Made by a program: the position numbers and the translations under genes. Shown piece after piece: positions 26,049 through 34,937 of a stretch of DNA of 64,000 nt. Source of the stretch: Flavobacteriaceae bacterium (GTDB lineage Bacteria > Bacteroidota > Bacteroidia > Flavobacteriales > Flavobacteriaceae); the NCBI GenBank assembly GCA_947457615.1, contig CANGWK010000006.1:1-64000 (forward strand), given 5' to 3'. The first letter of the stretch is position 1, and each line of letters starts with the position of its first letter. The notes beneath the pieces were generated by a model. That model was given only the letters and a program-made list of their open reading frames with translations. It was not told where the DNA came from and made no database searches.

Positions 26049-27215
26049 TTAGTAACTCATTTCTACAATTTCTCTTACTTTTTCTAGTGTGATGTTTTGC
26101 TTTTCGCCCAATGCCAACCAGCCTCTTTCTTCAAAACGATTTACAATAAAATCAGCAGTTTCTTTATAGTTTTCAGTGTTTTCAGACAACTTGGTTTTCA
26201 TTCCCATTGTATGAAAAAATTCTACCGTTTTTTCAATCGCTTGACTTGCAATAACATCGGTTGAATCTCCTGTAAGGTTCCAAACACGTTGACCGTATTG
26301 TGCTAGCTTTTCTTTTTTTGTTTCAAAAAGTACTCGGTATAAGTTTGGCCCTATAATTGCCAAAGTTCTAGCATGATCAATTTCATATAAAGCTGTCAAT
26401 TCATGACCAATCATATGGGTTGCCCAATCGCTTGGAACCCCTTTTTGAATTAATCCGTTTAACGCCATGGTTGCACTCCAAACAAAGTTAGAGGCCAATT
26501 TATAGTCTGACGGATTTTCTACCACACTTGGGCCAACTTCAATTAAGGTTTTCAAAATACTTTCTGCCAATCGGTCTTGCAATAATGCATCATGCTTATA
26601 GGTCATGTACTGCTCCATAACGTGGGTAAAAGCATCAATAACTCCATTTTGTAATTGCCTTTTTGGTAAAGAAACAATGACGGTTGGATCTACAATGGAG
26701 AATTTCGGAAATAAAGCACTTCCGCCAAGGGTTAGTTTTTCTTGCGTTGCTCCAATTGTTACCACCGCCCCCGAGTTCATTTCAGATCCAGTTGCAGGCA
26801 ATGTCAATACAGTTCCAAACGGAATAACTTTAGTTACATCGGTAAATAGAATTCTTTTTTTAAGAATTTCTGTTGCGTCCCCTTCAAAATTTACTGCAGC
26901 TGAAATAAATTTTACTCCATCAATAACACTTCCACCGCCCACGGCTAAAATGAACGTAATTTTTTGTTCTCTAATTATTTGAACCGCTTTCATAAGGGTT
27001 TCAAATCTAGGATTTGGTTCAATGCCGCCAAATTCTATTAAATCAAAATCCTTTAATGCTGTTGTAACTTGATCGTAAACCCCATTTTTAAAGATACTTC
27101 CACCACCATAAGCAACTAAAATTTTAGCGTCTTTAGGGACTAAATTAGTAAGTTTTTCTGTTTGTCCTTTGCCAAAAATATAATTGACCGGATTGTATAA
27201 TTCAAAATTTAACAT
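26049..27215 (-). CDS. Iron-containing (YqhD-like) NADPH-dependent alcohol dehydrogenase
   Basis: 388 residues of the Fe-ADH family, BDH/YqhD branch. The cofactor motif is VGGGSVIDGVKF, preceded by AYGGGSIFKNGVYDQV; metal ligands lie in NGVIDAFTHVMEQYMT (Asp, His) and DWATHMIGHELTALYEIDHARTLAI (two His). YqhD-type enzymes reduce aldehydes with NADPH and protect against lipid-peroxidation aldehydes and glyoxals. It starts 7 bp after the DJ-1/PfpI gene, so both probably form an aldehyde-defence operon. Confidence 0.92.
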   Translation of the reverse strand: MLNFELYNPVNYIFGKGQTEKLTNLVPKDAKILVAYGGGSIFKNGVYDQVTTALKDFDLIEFGGIEPNPRFETLMKAVQIIREQKITFILAVGGGSVIDGVKFISAAVNFEGDATEILKKRILFTDVTKVIPFGTVLTLPATGSEMNSGAVVTIGATQEKLTLGGSALFPKFSIVDPTVIVSLPKRQLQNGVIDAFTHVMEQYMTYKHDALLQDRLAESILKTLIEVGPSVVENPSDYKLASNFVWSATMALNGLIQKGVPSDWATHMIGHELTALYEIDHARTLAIIGPNLYRVLFETKKEKLAQYGQRVWNLTGDSTDVIASQAIEKTVEFFHTMGMKTKLSENTENYKETADFIVNRFEERGWLALGEKQNITLEKVREIVEMSY

Positions 27216-27222
27216 GATTTAA

Positions 27223-27990
27223 TTATTTTAATTGTTCTAAAATTTTCTGTGCTACTAATTTTGATGAAGCAGGATTTTGTCCGGTAATTAACAAGCCGTC
27301 TTCTATGGCGTAGGTCTGCCAATCGCTTTCTTTAGAATATATTGCTCCGTTTGCTTGTAGTGCATCTTCCAATAAAAATGGTACAACTTTTGTTAATCCT
27401 ACGGCTTCTTCCTCGGTATTTGAAAATCCAGTTAGTTTTTTCCCTTTTACCAAAAATTCACCATTTACTTTTACATTTTTCAAAGCTGCAGGTGAATGGC
27501 ATACAAAGGCAACTGGTTTATTGTTTGCATAAAAGGCTTCAATTAAAGCAATTGAACTTTTATCCTCGGCTAAATCCCACAAGGGTCCGTGTCCTCCAGG
27601 ATAAAAAACTGCATCGTAGTCTTCCTGATTTACGTCGGCTAATTTTAAAGTGTTTTTTAATTTAGATAATAATTCGTTGTCTTTGTCAAAACGTTTCGTG
27701 TCTGCTGTTGCAGCAGATGGATCTTCACTTTTTGGGTCAATTGGTGGTTGTCCTCCTAGTGGAGTTGCAATTTCTATTGCAATTCCTTTATCTAATAATT
27801 CATAATAAGGTGCTGCAAACTCTTCTATCCAAAATCCTGTTTTCTCTCCCGTATTTCCAAGTTGGTCGTGACTTGTTACCACAAATAATACTTTTTTCAT
27901 AACATCTTTTTTTATAGGTTCTTTTTTAAACTGAGTAATTTTACAGCTAACTGTTGAAATAATTAAAACGAGTAAAGCTATTTTTCTCAT
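27223..27990 (-). CDS. DJ-1/PfpI (Hsp31-like) protein with lipoprotein leader
   Basis: Class I glutamine amidotransferase-like fold of the Hsp31/YDR533C branch: VVTSHDQLGNTGEKTGFWIEEFAAPYYEL, DAVFYPGGHGPLWDLA, and the nucleophile cysteine in FVCHSPAAL. Such proteins act as glyoxalase III, removing methylglyoxal without glutathione, and as chaperones. The frame begins with a lipobox-like leader (MRKIALLVLIISTVSC), suggesting export. A second in-frame ATG (residue 31, MKKVLFVV, first base 27900) would give a cytoplasmic form, as usual in the family. Upstream gene of the alcohol dehydrogenase. Confidence 0.88.
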   Translation of the reverse strand: MRKIALLVLIISTVSCKITQFKKEPIKKDVMKKVLFVVTSHDQLGNTGEKTGFWIEEFAAPYYELLDKGIAIEIATPLGGQPPIDPKSEDPSAATADTKRFDKDNELLSKLKNTLKLADVNQEDYDAVFYPGGHGPLWDLAEDKSSIALIEAFYANNKPVAFVCHSPAALKNVKVNGEFLVKGKKLTGFSNTEEEAVGLTKVVPFLLEDALQANGAIYSKESDWQTYAIEDGLLITGQNPASSKLVAQKILEQLK

Positions 27991-28191
27991 TATACGAATT
28001 TACGAAGATTACGGCAATAATAAATTGACTTTAAGTTATGTTTGTGATAAGTAAATTTAGAATAAGGGTAAATAAAGAACCCTTAAATAGGACAAACTGA
28101 TAATTAGTTTACTAATGTTGGTTTTCGATTTAATGGAAAAAACAAAAGACTTTAAGAAATGAATCGCTGTCAGAAAGTAAAAACGGAATAA

Positions 28192-28773
28192 TTACTTTTT
28201 ATAAAAATTATTATGATCTAAATATTCCCATACTTTTTCGGACAATAAAGGGCGTATATTTTTTTTGTTTTTGATGTTTTCTCTAATGAACGTGGAAGAA
28301 ATTTCTACTATTGGCGCATCAATTTTATGAATTCTAGTTTGGTTTATTAATTCGTAATTATCTGCTTCCTGAGAGACTCTTGGATAAATATAAATATCAT
28401 GATTTTCAAGAATGTATTCGTGATTTTTCCATTTGTGCAATGACTTCAAGTTGTCTTCGCCCATAATTAAGGAAAACTCGTGCTGCGAATAATTATCTTT
28501 CAAATGTGCTAAAGTATTTACAGTATAATTAGGTTGCGACAATTTGAATTCAATATCCGAAGGTTTAATTTTAGGATAATCTTCGGTTGCTAATCGCACC
28601 AAATGTAAGCGTTGGTAATCGTCTAGTAAAGTATTTTTTTGCTTGTGTGGATTGTGCGGAGTAACCACCATCCAAACTTGCTCCAAATTAGAATATTCCG
28701 CCATATGATTAGCAATAATCAGATGTCCCACATGAATAGGATTAAAGGTTCCAAAATAGAGTCCGATTTTCAT
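28192..28773 (-). CDS. nadD: Nicotinate-nucleotide adenylyltransferase
   Basis: 193 residues: the nucleotidyltransferase motif GTFNPIHVGHL (8-18) and ISSTFIRENI near the C-terminus. It adenylylates nicotinate mononucleotide to deamido-NAD in NAD synthesis. It follows gmk on the same strand with a repeat-rich 105-bp spacer. Confidence 0.94.
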   Translation of the reverse strand: MKIGLYFGTFNPIHVGHLIIANHMAEYSNLEQVWMVVTPHNPHKQKNTLLDDYQRLHLVRLATEDYPKIKPSDIEFKLSQPNYTVNTLAHLKDNYSQHEFSLIMGEDNLKSLHKWKNHEYILENHDIYIYPRVSQEADNYELINQTRIHKIDAPIVEISSTFIRENIKNKKNIRPLLSEKVWEYLDHNNFYKK

Positions 28774-28794
28774 TTTTCCGTTTTTTTCACAAAG

Positions 28795-28876
28795 GTTCCC
28801 TAAGATTTTTCACAAAATTACACAAAGCAAATTTAAATTCTGTGTTACTTGGCGCTTTATGCGTTACTTTGTGTAA
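28795..28876. repeat. Imperfect inverted word repeat (ACAAAG/CTTTGTGT) between nadD and gmk
   Basis: Phrases CACAAAATTACACAAAGC and GCGTTACTTTGTGTAAT form an imperfect hairpin across the spacer. The block at 45076-45172 is built from the same kind of CTTTGTG/CACAAAG words. Confidence 0.45.
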
Positions 28877-28878
28877 TA

Positions 28879-29451
28879 CTAACTATTCACAAATCCCTTC
28901 ACCAATTGATACGCATCTTCTTTGGCCACATCCAAGTCATAATTTTTAATGACTTTATCAAATTGTGGAGCCGTCGCCAACTCAACGTGGGCTTTAGCAA
29001 TTCGCATGTTGATTTTATCATCGGTTTCAGTGGAACGTTCTTTCAGTCTACGCTTTAATTCGTCCACGCTTGGTGGTTTTACAAAAACAGCCAAAGTTTC
29101 TTCTGAAAATTTCGATTTAATTCTCAATCCACCAGCAACATCAATATCAAATATTACATTTTTGCCTTTTGCCCAAATACGTTCCACTTCACTTTTTAAT
29201 GTTCCATAAAAATTATCACGGTAGACTTCTTCCCATTCTATAAAATCATCTGCTTTGATGTGTTTTTTAAACTGTTCAATCGACATAAAATAATAGTCTT
29301 TTCCATCTACTTCTTGGCCTCGAAGTTCCCGAGTTGCAGCCGAAATGGAAAACTCTAAATTCAAATCTTCTTTGGTAAGCAAATGTCGTACTATGGTTGT
29401 TTTTCCAGAACCCGACGGCGCTGAGAATACTAATAATTTTCCTTTATCCAT
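28879..29451 (-). CDS. gmk: Guanylate kinase
   Basis: About 190 residues. P-loop SAPSGSGKTT, GMP-binding ATRELRGQEVDGKDYYF, and RRLKERSTETDDKINMRI in the lid. It phosphorylates GMP to GDP. I take the ATG at 29451 (MDKGKLLVF). The upstream ATG at 29472 would add MPRNYKI, most of which is encoded by an interspersed repeat (29463-29493). Confidence 0.95.
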   Translation of the reverse strand: MDKGKLLVFSAPSGSGKTTIVRHLLTKEDLNLEFSISAATRELRGQEVDGKDYYFMSIEQFKKHIKADDFIEWEEVYRDNFYGTLKSEVERIWAKGKNVIFDIDVAGGLRIKSKFSEETLAVFVKPPSVDELKRRLKERSTETDDKINMRIAKAHVELATAPQFDKVIKNYDLDVAKEDAYQLVKGFVNS

Positions 29452-29462
29452 TATTTTGTAAT

Positions 29463-29493
29463 TGCGAGGCACGAAACAATCTCATCCTTATTT
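29463..29493. repeat. TGCGAGGnACnAAnnAATCTC repeat, copy A
   Basis: 31 bp matching 48304-48334 at 26 positions. Both copies lie directly before the start codon of a minus-strand gene (gmk and the gene at 47891). The sequence resembles the widespread bacterial intergenic palindrome TGCGAGGAACGAAGCAATC. Confidence 0.6.
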
Positions 29494-29496
29494 TTT

Positions 29497-30342
29497 TTAT
29501 TTTGTTTCAAAATCTTTTAAAGTGATTCCGCTTGATAGTTTCCATTCAGTTAACCCATTCGCACTTCTTCCCATTACAATAGCAGCGGCTGTTGACGGAC
29601 TACTAAAAATATAATCTTCAGAAAATTCAAAAACTTCTTCTTTTTCAATTAACTTCTTTTCAATAATCAGTTTTTGTTTTAATTTTATAAAACCACTAGG
29701 AATAGAATCAGTTACTTTAAATGTTGCTTTTGATCCTTTAAAAACAACAAAGCCTTCCGAACTTGGTTCCCCTTGTGCATCAGCACCCCTTGCAGCTTTT
29801 AAATAAAAAAAGTCTTGTTTTTTGGTCGATTTTAATTCTCGTTTTTCTTCAAAAACTTTATGGCCAAGAGTAGCAACAAGCATTTTAATGTTATCAATAA
29901 ATTCTTCCATCTCAGATCTGTCAGATTCTGATATAGATGATTTTGTAGGAATTATCGAGTTTTCCACGATGTAACGATTTGCATTCTTTGCGATGTCGTG
30001 AAGTCTATTTTCGATATATTTTATGTGAGCTTTATTTAGATTTTCATCTTTACTTATAAAAACAATTGTTTCATTCCAAAAATCTTTTTGCGTTAGGTGT
30101 TGTCCTATTCTCTTTAAAGTTGACTCAGCCTCTCCTATGTAAATTTGATCCTGATCTTCATTATTCTTACCAAACAATAAATAAACACCCGTATTGTTTA
30201 AATCGCTTCTATCCGAACAATCTTTAATGTTAATTCTAGGTATTTTATATGCTTTTCCTGTCCAATTTGAAAGCTCACAACTCATTCTTCCATTTGGATC
30301 ACCATCGATTAAAAATATTTTTATTGTTTTTCCAAACTTCAT
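29497..30342 (-). CDS. GIY-YIG nuclease family protein with DUF4357
   Basis: 281 residues. A GIY-YIG core at about 50-110 (TGVYLLFGKNNEDQDQIYIGEAES, RIGQHL, IKYIENRL, with the Glu in YIENRL) is followed by a linker and a C-terminal DUF4357 domain (TFKVTDSIPSGFIKLKQKLI, YIFSSPSTAAAIVMGRSANGLTEWK). This architecture is found in accessory proteins of unknown role, often in defence or mobile regions. It separates gmk from yicC, which are commonly neighbours, and is flanked by two repeats (29463-29493 and 30359-30384), suggesting a later insertion. Confidence 0.88.
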   Translation of the reverse strand: MKFGKTIKIFLIDGDPNGRMSCELSNWTGKAYKIPRINIKDCSDRSDLNNTGVYLLFGKNNEDQDQIYIGEAESTLKRIGQHLTQKDFWNETIVFISKDENLNKAHIKYIENRLHDIAKNANRYIVENSIIPTKSSISESDRSEMEEFIDNIKMLVATLGHKVFEEKRELKSTKKQDFFYLKAARGADAQGEPSSEGFVVFKGSKATFKVTDSIPSGFIKLKQKLIIEKKLIEKEEVFEFSEDYIFSSPSTAAAIVMGRSANGLTEWKLSSGITLKDFETK

Positions 30343-30358
30343 AATATTATAAATAATA

Positions 30359-30384
30359 CCTACAAGGTGCTAAAACCTTATAGG
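30359..30384. repeat. ACAGG/CCTGT-type hairpin, copy 1
   Basis: CCTACAAGGT (30359-30368) pairs with ACCTTATAGG (30375-30384), one mismatch. Same form as the hairpins at 48443-48485 and 58014-58040. Confidence 0.5.
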
Positions 30385-30389
30385 ATAAG

Positions 30390-31250
30390 TTAAAGCACAT
30401 TTAAAACCTGCTCTTTAATTTTCTCCAATTCATCTTTCATCATTACTACCAATTTTTGCATTTCGGTGTGATTGGATTTAGATCCCATGGTATTGATTTC
30501 GCGACCCATTTCTTGAGTGATGAAACCTAATTTTCTTCCATTGGCTTCTGTTCCTGAAAGTGTTTCGATGAAATAATTCAAGTGGTTTTCCAATCGAACT
30601 TTCTCTTCAGTAATATCGTATTTTTCTAGATAAAAAATCAATTCTTGTTCGAAACGGCTTTCGTCAACAGCAAGCTGCAGATCTTCTATAGCAGTTCTTA
30701 GTCTGTTTTTTACTGTTTCAATTCGTTCCGAATCATAAGCGACAGCATCGTTCATTAACTTCTTAATGTTGCCAATTCGCAGAGTGAATTCTTTCTCTAA
30801 AGAAATCCCTTCATCTTTTCGGAATTGCGCAATATTTTCGAGTGCTTGGTCAATCACTTTCTGGATTTCCATCCACTCACTTTCGTCTATTTCTTCGCGC
30901 TCAGTTTTAAGTGCATCCGGCATTCTTATTGCCATTTTCATAAGTTCCACTTCATCTGCATGTGGCATAATGGCCTTCATTTGGAAAATATAACCTTTAA
31001 TAATAGGAGCATTAATTTTAGAAGAAGTGTCTTCCCCAGTTGCTTCTATAAATAAAGAAAAATCAATTTTTCCGCGTTCCAATCTTTGGGACAACTGGTT
31101 TCGCAAACCCAATTCCATTTCTCTATAAACAGATGGCATTCGTGTATTTAAGTCTAAACCTTTACTATTTAGAGATTTTAATTCTACTGTAATTTTTTTG
31201 GATGGTAATTGCAAAGTTGCCTTACCAAAACCAGTCATGGATTGTATCAT
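30390..31250 (-). CDS. YicC family endoribonuclease
   Basis: 286 residues. The YicC N-terminal domain begins IQSMTGFGKATLQLPSKKITVELKSLNSKGLDLNTRMP; the DUF1732 C-terminal part ends with FLGFITQEMGREINTMGSKSNH-like sequence (here RKLGFITQEMGREINTMGSK). YicC proteins are RNases involved in sRNA or mRNA turnover. Normally next to gmk; here the GIY-YIG gene lies between them. Confidence 0.93.
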   Translation of the reverse strand: MIQSMTGFGKATLQLPSKKITVELKSLNSKGLDLNTRMPSVYREMELGLRNQLSQRLERGKIDFSLFIEATGEDTSSKINAPIIKGYIFQMKAIMPHADEVELMKMAIRMPDALKTEREEIDESEWMEIQKVIDQALENIAQFRKDEGISLEKEFTLRIGNIKKLMNDAVAYDSERIETVKNRLRTAIEDLQLAVDESRFEQELIFYLEKYDITEEKVRLENHLNYFIETLSGTEANGRKLGFITQEMGREINTMGSKSNHTEMQKLVVMMKDELEKIKEQVLNVL

Positions 31251-31270
31251 TCTACTATTTTAATTGAGTT

Positions 31271-31278
31271 CAAATATA
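31271..31278 (-). promoter_or_regulatory. Candidate -7 box (TATATTTG) for yicC
   Basis: Minus-strand TAnnTTTG match about 20 bp before the yicC start. Confidence 0.4.
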
Positions 31279-31284
31279 TAAAAA

Positions 31285-31376
31285 AGTGTTCATTGATCAG
31301 TGTTCACTAATCAGTTTTATAAGTACATGCTACTGAATACAGAATATTGAGCACTGACTACTGCTCTCTGCTCACT
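31285..31376. repeat. CAGTGTTCA-type word repeat between EamA gene and yicC
   Basis: Words such as TCAGTGTTCACTAATCAGT and GAGCACTGACTACTGCTC fill the spacer. The same vocabulary recurs at 50687-50786, 58921-58985 and 61043-61104. Confidence 0.55.
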
Positions 31377-32251
31377 TTCTTCTGTGTTACTAAATAAACT
31401 CCAACAAAAATTAATAGTGCCGATAATAATTTTATCCAACTCAACTCGTCTTTGCCTAATCCAATAGCAAAAATGGTTGCAAAAAATGGTTGCAAATATA
31501 CAAAAACTGCAATTGTTGTTGGGTTCAATTCGCGCATAGAAAGTAGATTAAATAAATAAGTGATGAAGGTAGAAAACACCACTACAAATCCAATTTTCCA
31601 TAAAATATCTATAGGAACAATAGCCCATTGTACTTCCTGAAACTCATCCCATCCGAAAGGTAAAACCATAATAAATCCGAAGGTATAAATCCATTTTACA
31701 AAAGTAAACGCATTGTATTTATCCATTAATTTCTTTACAATTACTAAGTAAATACCGTAGGAAAAGGCATTGGTAAAAACCAATAAATTACCTAAAGAAG
31801 CATTTGGAGCATTCGCCATTGACTTTCCGTAAAGAATTAAAGTTATGGTTCCTGCTAATCCTAAAAGAATACCAAAAACTTTGCGCTTTTTCATGCGTTC
31901 TTTTATAAGAAAAGCCGAGAGAACTAATACTATCATCGGGGTGGTCACCATTAATACTGCACCCATAATAGGAGAAGTATAACTTAACCCTTTAAAAAAT
32001 GAAAGCATGTTTAAAGCCACTCCAAAAAATGCAGCTGCAATAATTCTGGGAAAATCTCCTAGTGCAATTTTTTCTTTTGGCCCAAAAACGGAAACTAACC
32101 AAAAAAGAATTACCGAACCACCCACGCGGATAGTTATAAATCCGAAAGGTTCTACATATTTAGGCATTACATCCTTGGCAATGGTAAATGTAACTCCGTA
32201 TATAATGGAAACTATTGTTGCGGCAATTAAAGCTAAATTTCTTTTAGACAT
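31358..32251 (-). CDS. EamA/DMT family transporter
   Basis: 297 residues, ten predicted membrane helices in two EamA repeats (IAATIVSIIYGVTFTIAK at the N-terminus, NAFSYGIYLVIVKKLM in the second half, LNPTTIAVFVYLQPFFATIFAIGLGKDELSW near the end). A metabolite or amino acid exporter of the drug/metabolite superfamily; the substrate cannot be told. The start overlaps the stop of the ArsC-like gene by one base (TAATG). The last codons run into the word repeat at 31285-31376. Confidence 0.9.
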   Translation of the reverse strand: MSKRNLALIAATIVSIIYGVTFTIAKDVMPKYVEPFGFITIRVGGSVILFWLVSVFGPKEKIALGDFPRIIAAAFFGVALNMLSFFKGLSYTSPIMGAVLMVTTPMIVLVLSAFLIKERMKKRKVFGILLGLAGTITLILYGKSMANAPNASLGNLLVFTNAFSYGIYLVIVKKLMDKYNAFTFVKWIYTFGFIMVLPFGWDEFQEVQWAIVPIDILWKIGFVVVFSTFITYLFNLLSMRELNPTTIAVFVYLQPFFATIFAIGLGKDELSWIKLLSALLIFVGVYLVTQKKVSREQ

Positions 32252-32604
32252 TAGTTTAATGCTTTGATAACTTCAATGATGTTTTTTTGTCCATTCCCGA
32301 TATAAATGGCGTTATCAATAATAAAAACGGGGCGGCTTAAAAAAGTATAATGTTGTAAAAGGTATTTTTTATAATCGTCTTCGGTTAATGCCTTATTCTT
32401 TAAATCCAAAGATTTATACAATTGTGCTTTCTTACTAAACAATGCCTCATAACTTCCGGAAAGGGAATGCAATTGCTCTAGTTCATTTTCGGTAATTGGA
32501 TTTTGACGAATGTCGTGAAATTCTAATTTATCAGAATTAGGAAGTGATTTTATTATTTTCCTACAGGTATCGCAGGATGCTAAATAATATATTTTATTTG
32601 TCAT
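32251..32604 (-). CDS. ArsC/Spx-like thioredoxin-fold reductase
   Basis: 117 residues from MTNKIYYLAS. ArsC/YffB fold with a C11xxC14 site (SCDTCRKI), IRQNPITENEL and SRPVFIIDNAIYIG, the cis-Pro segment that normally precedes the substrate arginine. YffB-like members are glutathione- or thiol-dependent reductases; true arsenate reduction is not shown. An in-frame ATG five codons upstream (32619) is possible. Upstream of, and coupled to, the EamA gene. Confidence 0.85.
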   Translation of the reverse strand: MTNKIYYLASCDTCRKIIKSLPNSDKLEFHDIRQNPITENELEQLHSLSGSYEALFSKKAQLYKSLDLKNKALTEDDYKKYLLQHYTFLSRPVFIIDNAIYIGNGQKNIIEVIKALN

Positions 32605-32736
32605 AAAAACTTTTTGCAAAGAAAATTCATTTCCTACATATAAAGTGTATTTTTATAAAAAATAAACTCATAATGCATGAAATTTTGTGTTTGAATTTAG
32701 AATTATTCTTACTAATAAAAATTTATATAAACTTAC

Positions 32737-32744
32737 TACCTTTG
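32737..32744 (+). promoter_or_regulatory. Candidate -7 box (TACCTTTG) for metB
   Basis: TAnnTTTG match 16 bp before the ATG at 32761. No clear -33 element. Confidence 0.4.
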
Positions 32745-32760
32745 CTAAAAATAAACTATA

Positions 32761-33903
32761 ATGAAATTTAATACTAAAGTAATACACGGTGGACAACACC
32801 ATGAAAAAGTAACTGGGGCAGTGATGACTCCCATATTTCAAACCTCAACCTATGTGCAAACAAGTCCAGGGCAACCAGTAGGAGATTATGAATACAGTCG
32901 TGCAGCAAATCCAACTCGTCAAGCTTTAGAAGACGCTTTGGCATCCATAGAAAATGGAGCCCGCGGATTGGCTTTTGCTTCCGGACTAGCAGCTACAGAT
33001 TGCTTATTGCGAATGTTTAAAGCTGGGGATGAAATAATTGCAATGGATGATTTATATGGCGGGACTTACCGATTATTCACTAGATTGTACAAAGACAGTG
33101 GCATCAAATTTCATTTTGTAGACATGAATGATTTGGATAAATTCCAATCTTTAATAAATGAAAATACTAAATTAGTTTGGGTAGAAACACCAACTAATCC
33201 ATTAATGAAATTAGCAGATATTCAAGAAATTGCTAAAATCACAAAAACACATAAACTTCTTTTTGCTGTAGACAACACGTTTGCAACACCTTATTTGCAA
33301 AAACCACTTGACTTGGGTGCTGATATTGTAATGCATTCGGCTACCAAATACCTTGGTGGTCATAGTGATGTTATTGCTGGAGCCTTAATTATAAAAGATA
33401 AAAATTTGGGTGAAGAATTGCATTTCAAGCAATTTGCAACTGGGGGAACTCTGGGCCCTATGGATAGTTATCTGGTTTTGAGAGGAATTAAAACCTTACA
33501 TTTACGAGTACAAAGACATTGTGAAAACGGAATGAAAGTTGCCGAATTTTTAAGTAACCATCCAGATGTTGCTCGCGTGTATTACCCTGGTTTGCCAGAT
33601 CATCCGAACCACGATATTGCTAAAAAACAAATGAGTGGTTTTGGCGGAATGGTTTCCTTTACATTTAAAACCGGGAAGAAACAAGATTCTATTTCCTTTT
33701 TAGAAAAATTAAAGGTATTTACTTTGGCAGAATCTCTTGGCGGTGTAGAGTCATTAGCTAATCATCCTGCATTAATGACGCACGCATCTATTCCGGAAGA
33801 TAAAAGACTTGAAGTTGGAATTACGGATGATTTAGTTAGACTAAGTGTAGGAGTGGAGGACATCACAGATTTACTTGCAGATATCGAACAAGCTTTTAGG
33901 TAA
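32761..33903 (+). CDS. metB: Cystathionine gamma-synthase/beta-lyase family PLP enzyme
   Basis: 380 residues of the Cys/Met metabolism PLP family. The PLP lysine is K196 (HSATKYLGGHSDVIAG); YEYSRAANPTRQALEDALASIE and the DNTFATPYLQKPLDLGAD stretch are typical. It probably makes cystathionine from an acylated homoserine, or cleaves cystathionine; family members are hard to separate by sequence. Single gene with its own promoter. Confidence 0.88.
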   Translation: MKFNTKVIHGGQHHEKVTGAVMTPIFQTSTYVQTSPGQPVGDYEYSRAANPTRQALEDALASIENGARGLAFASGLAATDCLLRMFKAGDEIIAMDDLYGGTYRLFTRLYKDSGIKFHFVDMNDLDKFQSLINENTKLVWVETPTNPLMKLADIQEIAKITKTHKLLFAVDNTFATPYLQKPLDLGADIVMHSATKYLGGHSDVIAGALIIKDKNLGEELHFKQFATGGTLGPMDSYLVLRGIKTLHLRVQRHCENGMKVAEFLSNHPDVARVYYPGLPDHPNHDIAKKQMSGFGGMVSFTFKTGKKQDSISFLEKLKVFTLAESLGGVESLANHPALMTHASIPEDKRLEVGITDDLVRLSVGVEDITDLLADIEQAFR

Positions 33904-33912
33904 ATAAAAATA

Positions 33913-34674
33913 TTAATTAAAATAATAAATATATCCTAAATTAAGACCAACACACCAGTCATTGCTTTTATTTTCTGAATAAATAGCTTTATTAGGATTC
34001 AACCCATCCGCCCAATCAGAAAAGAAATACTGAGCTCTCAATTCAGTAAAAAGAGAGTGATAATCGGCCAATTTAAATCTCGTGCCAATTGCTCCAGTTA
34101 AAGAAGCAATAGTCATTGAGCCGTTTCTATATCCGCCCATATATTTTTGAGGTGTAGTGATATAGGTTCCTAACTCTCCTAAAGTTGATTTACTAGTTAC
34201 GCTCACATAATTAATATGTGGGCCAAGACTTAAATAGGGACTAAATGAAGAACCTCTATCATAATCATCCGTTTTAAATGGATAGTATTCAACTTGAAAT
34301 CCTATAGAGGTAAAAGAAGAAGATCCATACATTCCTCTCAGTTGTTCAGTAAATACTGAAGTACTTGCTGCGTCTACATATTTACCATAATGTTTAAAAT
34401 CTGCTTTGGTATAAAACAATTCCAATCTTAATTTAAAATTATCTTGAAGACCTTGATAATTATTTATAGTTGATAGATAATAGGATGCTCCTATAGTAAA
34501 TCCATTGTTTTTCTCAAAATTCTCGAAACTCCCTCTCTCACCGTAATCAGACTTAAAAAAAACAGGCCCAGTAAAAACCCCAACTTCAGTATAACTACCT
34601 CCATACCCATTTTGAGCGTTTGCAGAAATTGTTATAGTTACTATATAAATAAATAAAATTGCTTTCTTAAACAT
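33913..34674 (-). CDS. Outer-membrane beta-barrel protein (THC0290_0291-like)
   Basis: 253 residues with a signal peptide (ends ISANAQ) and alternating beta-strand pattern. YTEVGVFTGPVFFKSDYGERGSFENFEKNNGFTIGASYY looks like the Flavobacteriaceae family known as THC0290_0291; LRAQYFFSDWADGLNP and a final aromatic strand (LGYIYYFN) suit an outer-membrane barrel. Function unknown. A -7 box TATATTTG lies at 34704-34711 on the minus strand. Confidence 0.75.
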   Translation of the reverse strand: MFKKAILFIYIVTITISANAQNGYGGSYTEVGVFTGPVFFKSDYGERGSFENFEKNNGFTIGASYYLSTINNYQGLQDNFKLRLELFYTKADFKHYGKYVDAASTSVFTEQLRGMYGSSSFTSIGFQVEYYPFKTDDYDRGSSFSPYLSLGPHINYVSVTSKSTLGELGTYITTPQKYMGGYRNGSMTIASLTGAIGTRFKLADYHSLFTELRAQYFFSDWADGLNPNKAIYSENKSNDWCVGLNLGYIYYFN

Positions 34675-34860
34675 AAAATGTTCTTTGTTTTTTAAATAAT
34701 CAACAAATATAATAAAACAACAATAGTAATGAAATAAAATAAAATAATATCAAGAAAAAAGTAAAAAAAAAGTAAAAACTATTTTAAAAAATAGAGATAA
34801 ATTTAATTATCTTCAATTAAAGGTGTAGAATATATAATATTTATGAGAATTCAAAAAAAA

Positions 34861-34892
34861 TTGCACCGTTATTTTAATAAAATGTATATTTG
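34861..34892 (+). promoter_or_regulatory. Promoter of gdhA
   Basis: -33 TTG at 34861-34863, 21-bp spacer, -7 TATATTTG at 34885-34892, followed by a 45-bp leader. Both elements and spacing fit the Bacteroidota consensus. Confidence 0.6.
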
Positions 34893-34937
34893 TAAAATAT
34901 TACGAAAACGTTTTCTTAAAAATTAATATTATAATTT

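Noticed and set aside
27342..27902. Plus-strand frames of 64-107 codons inside the DJ-1-like gene
   Set aside because: Shadow frames with no start context; the minus-strand protein has clear family motifs.
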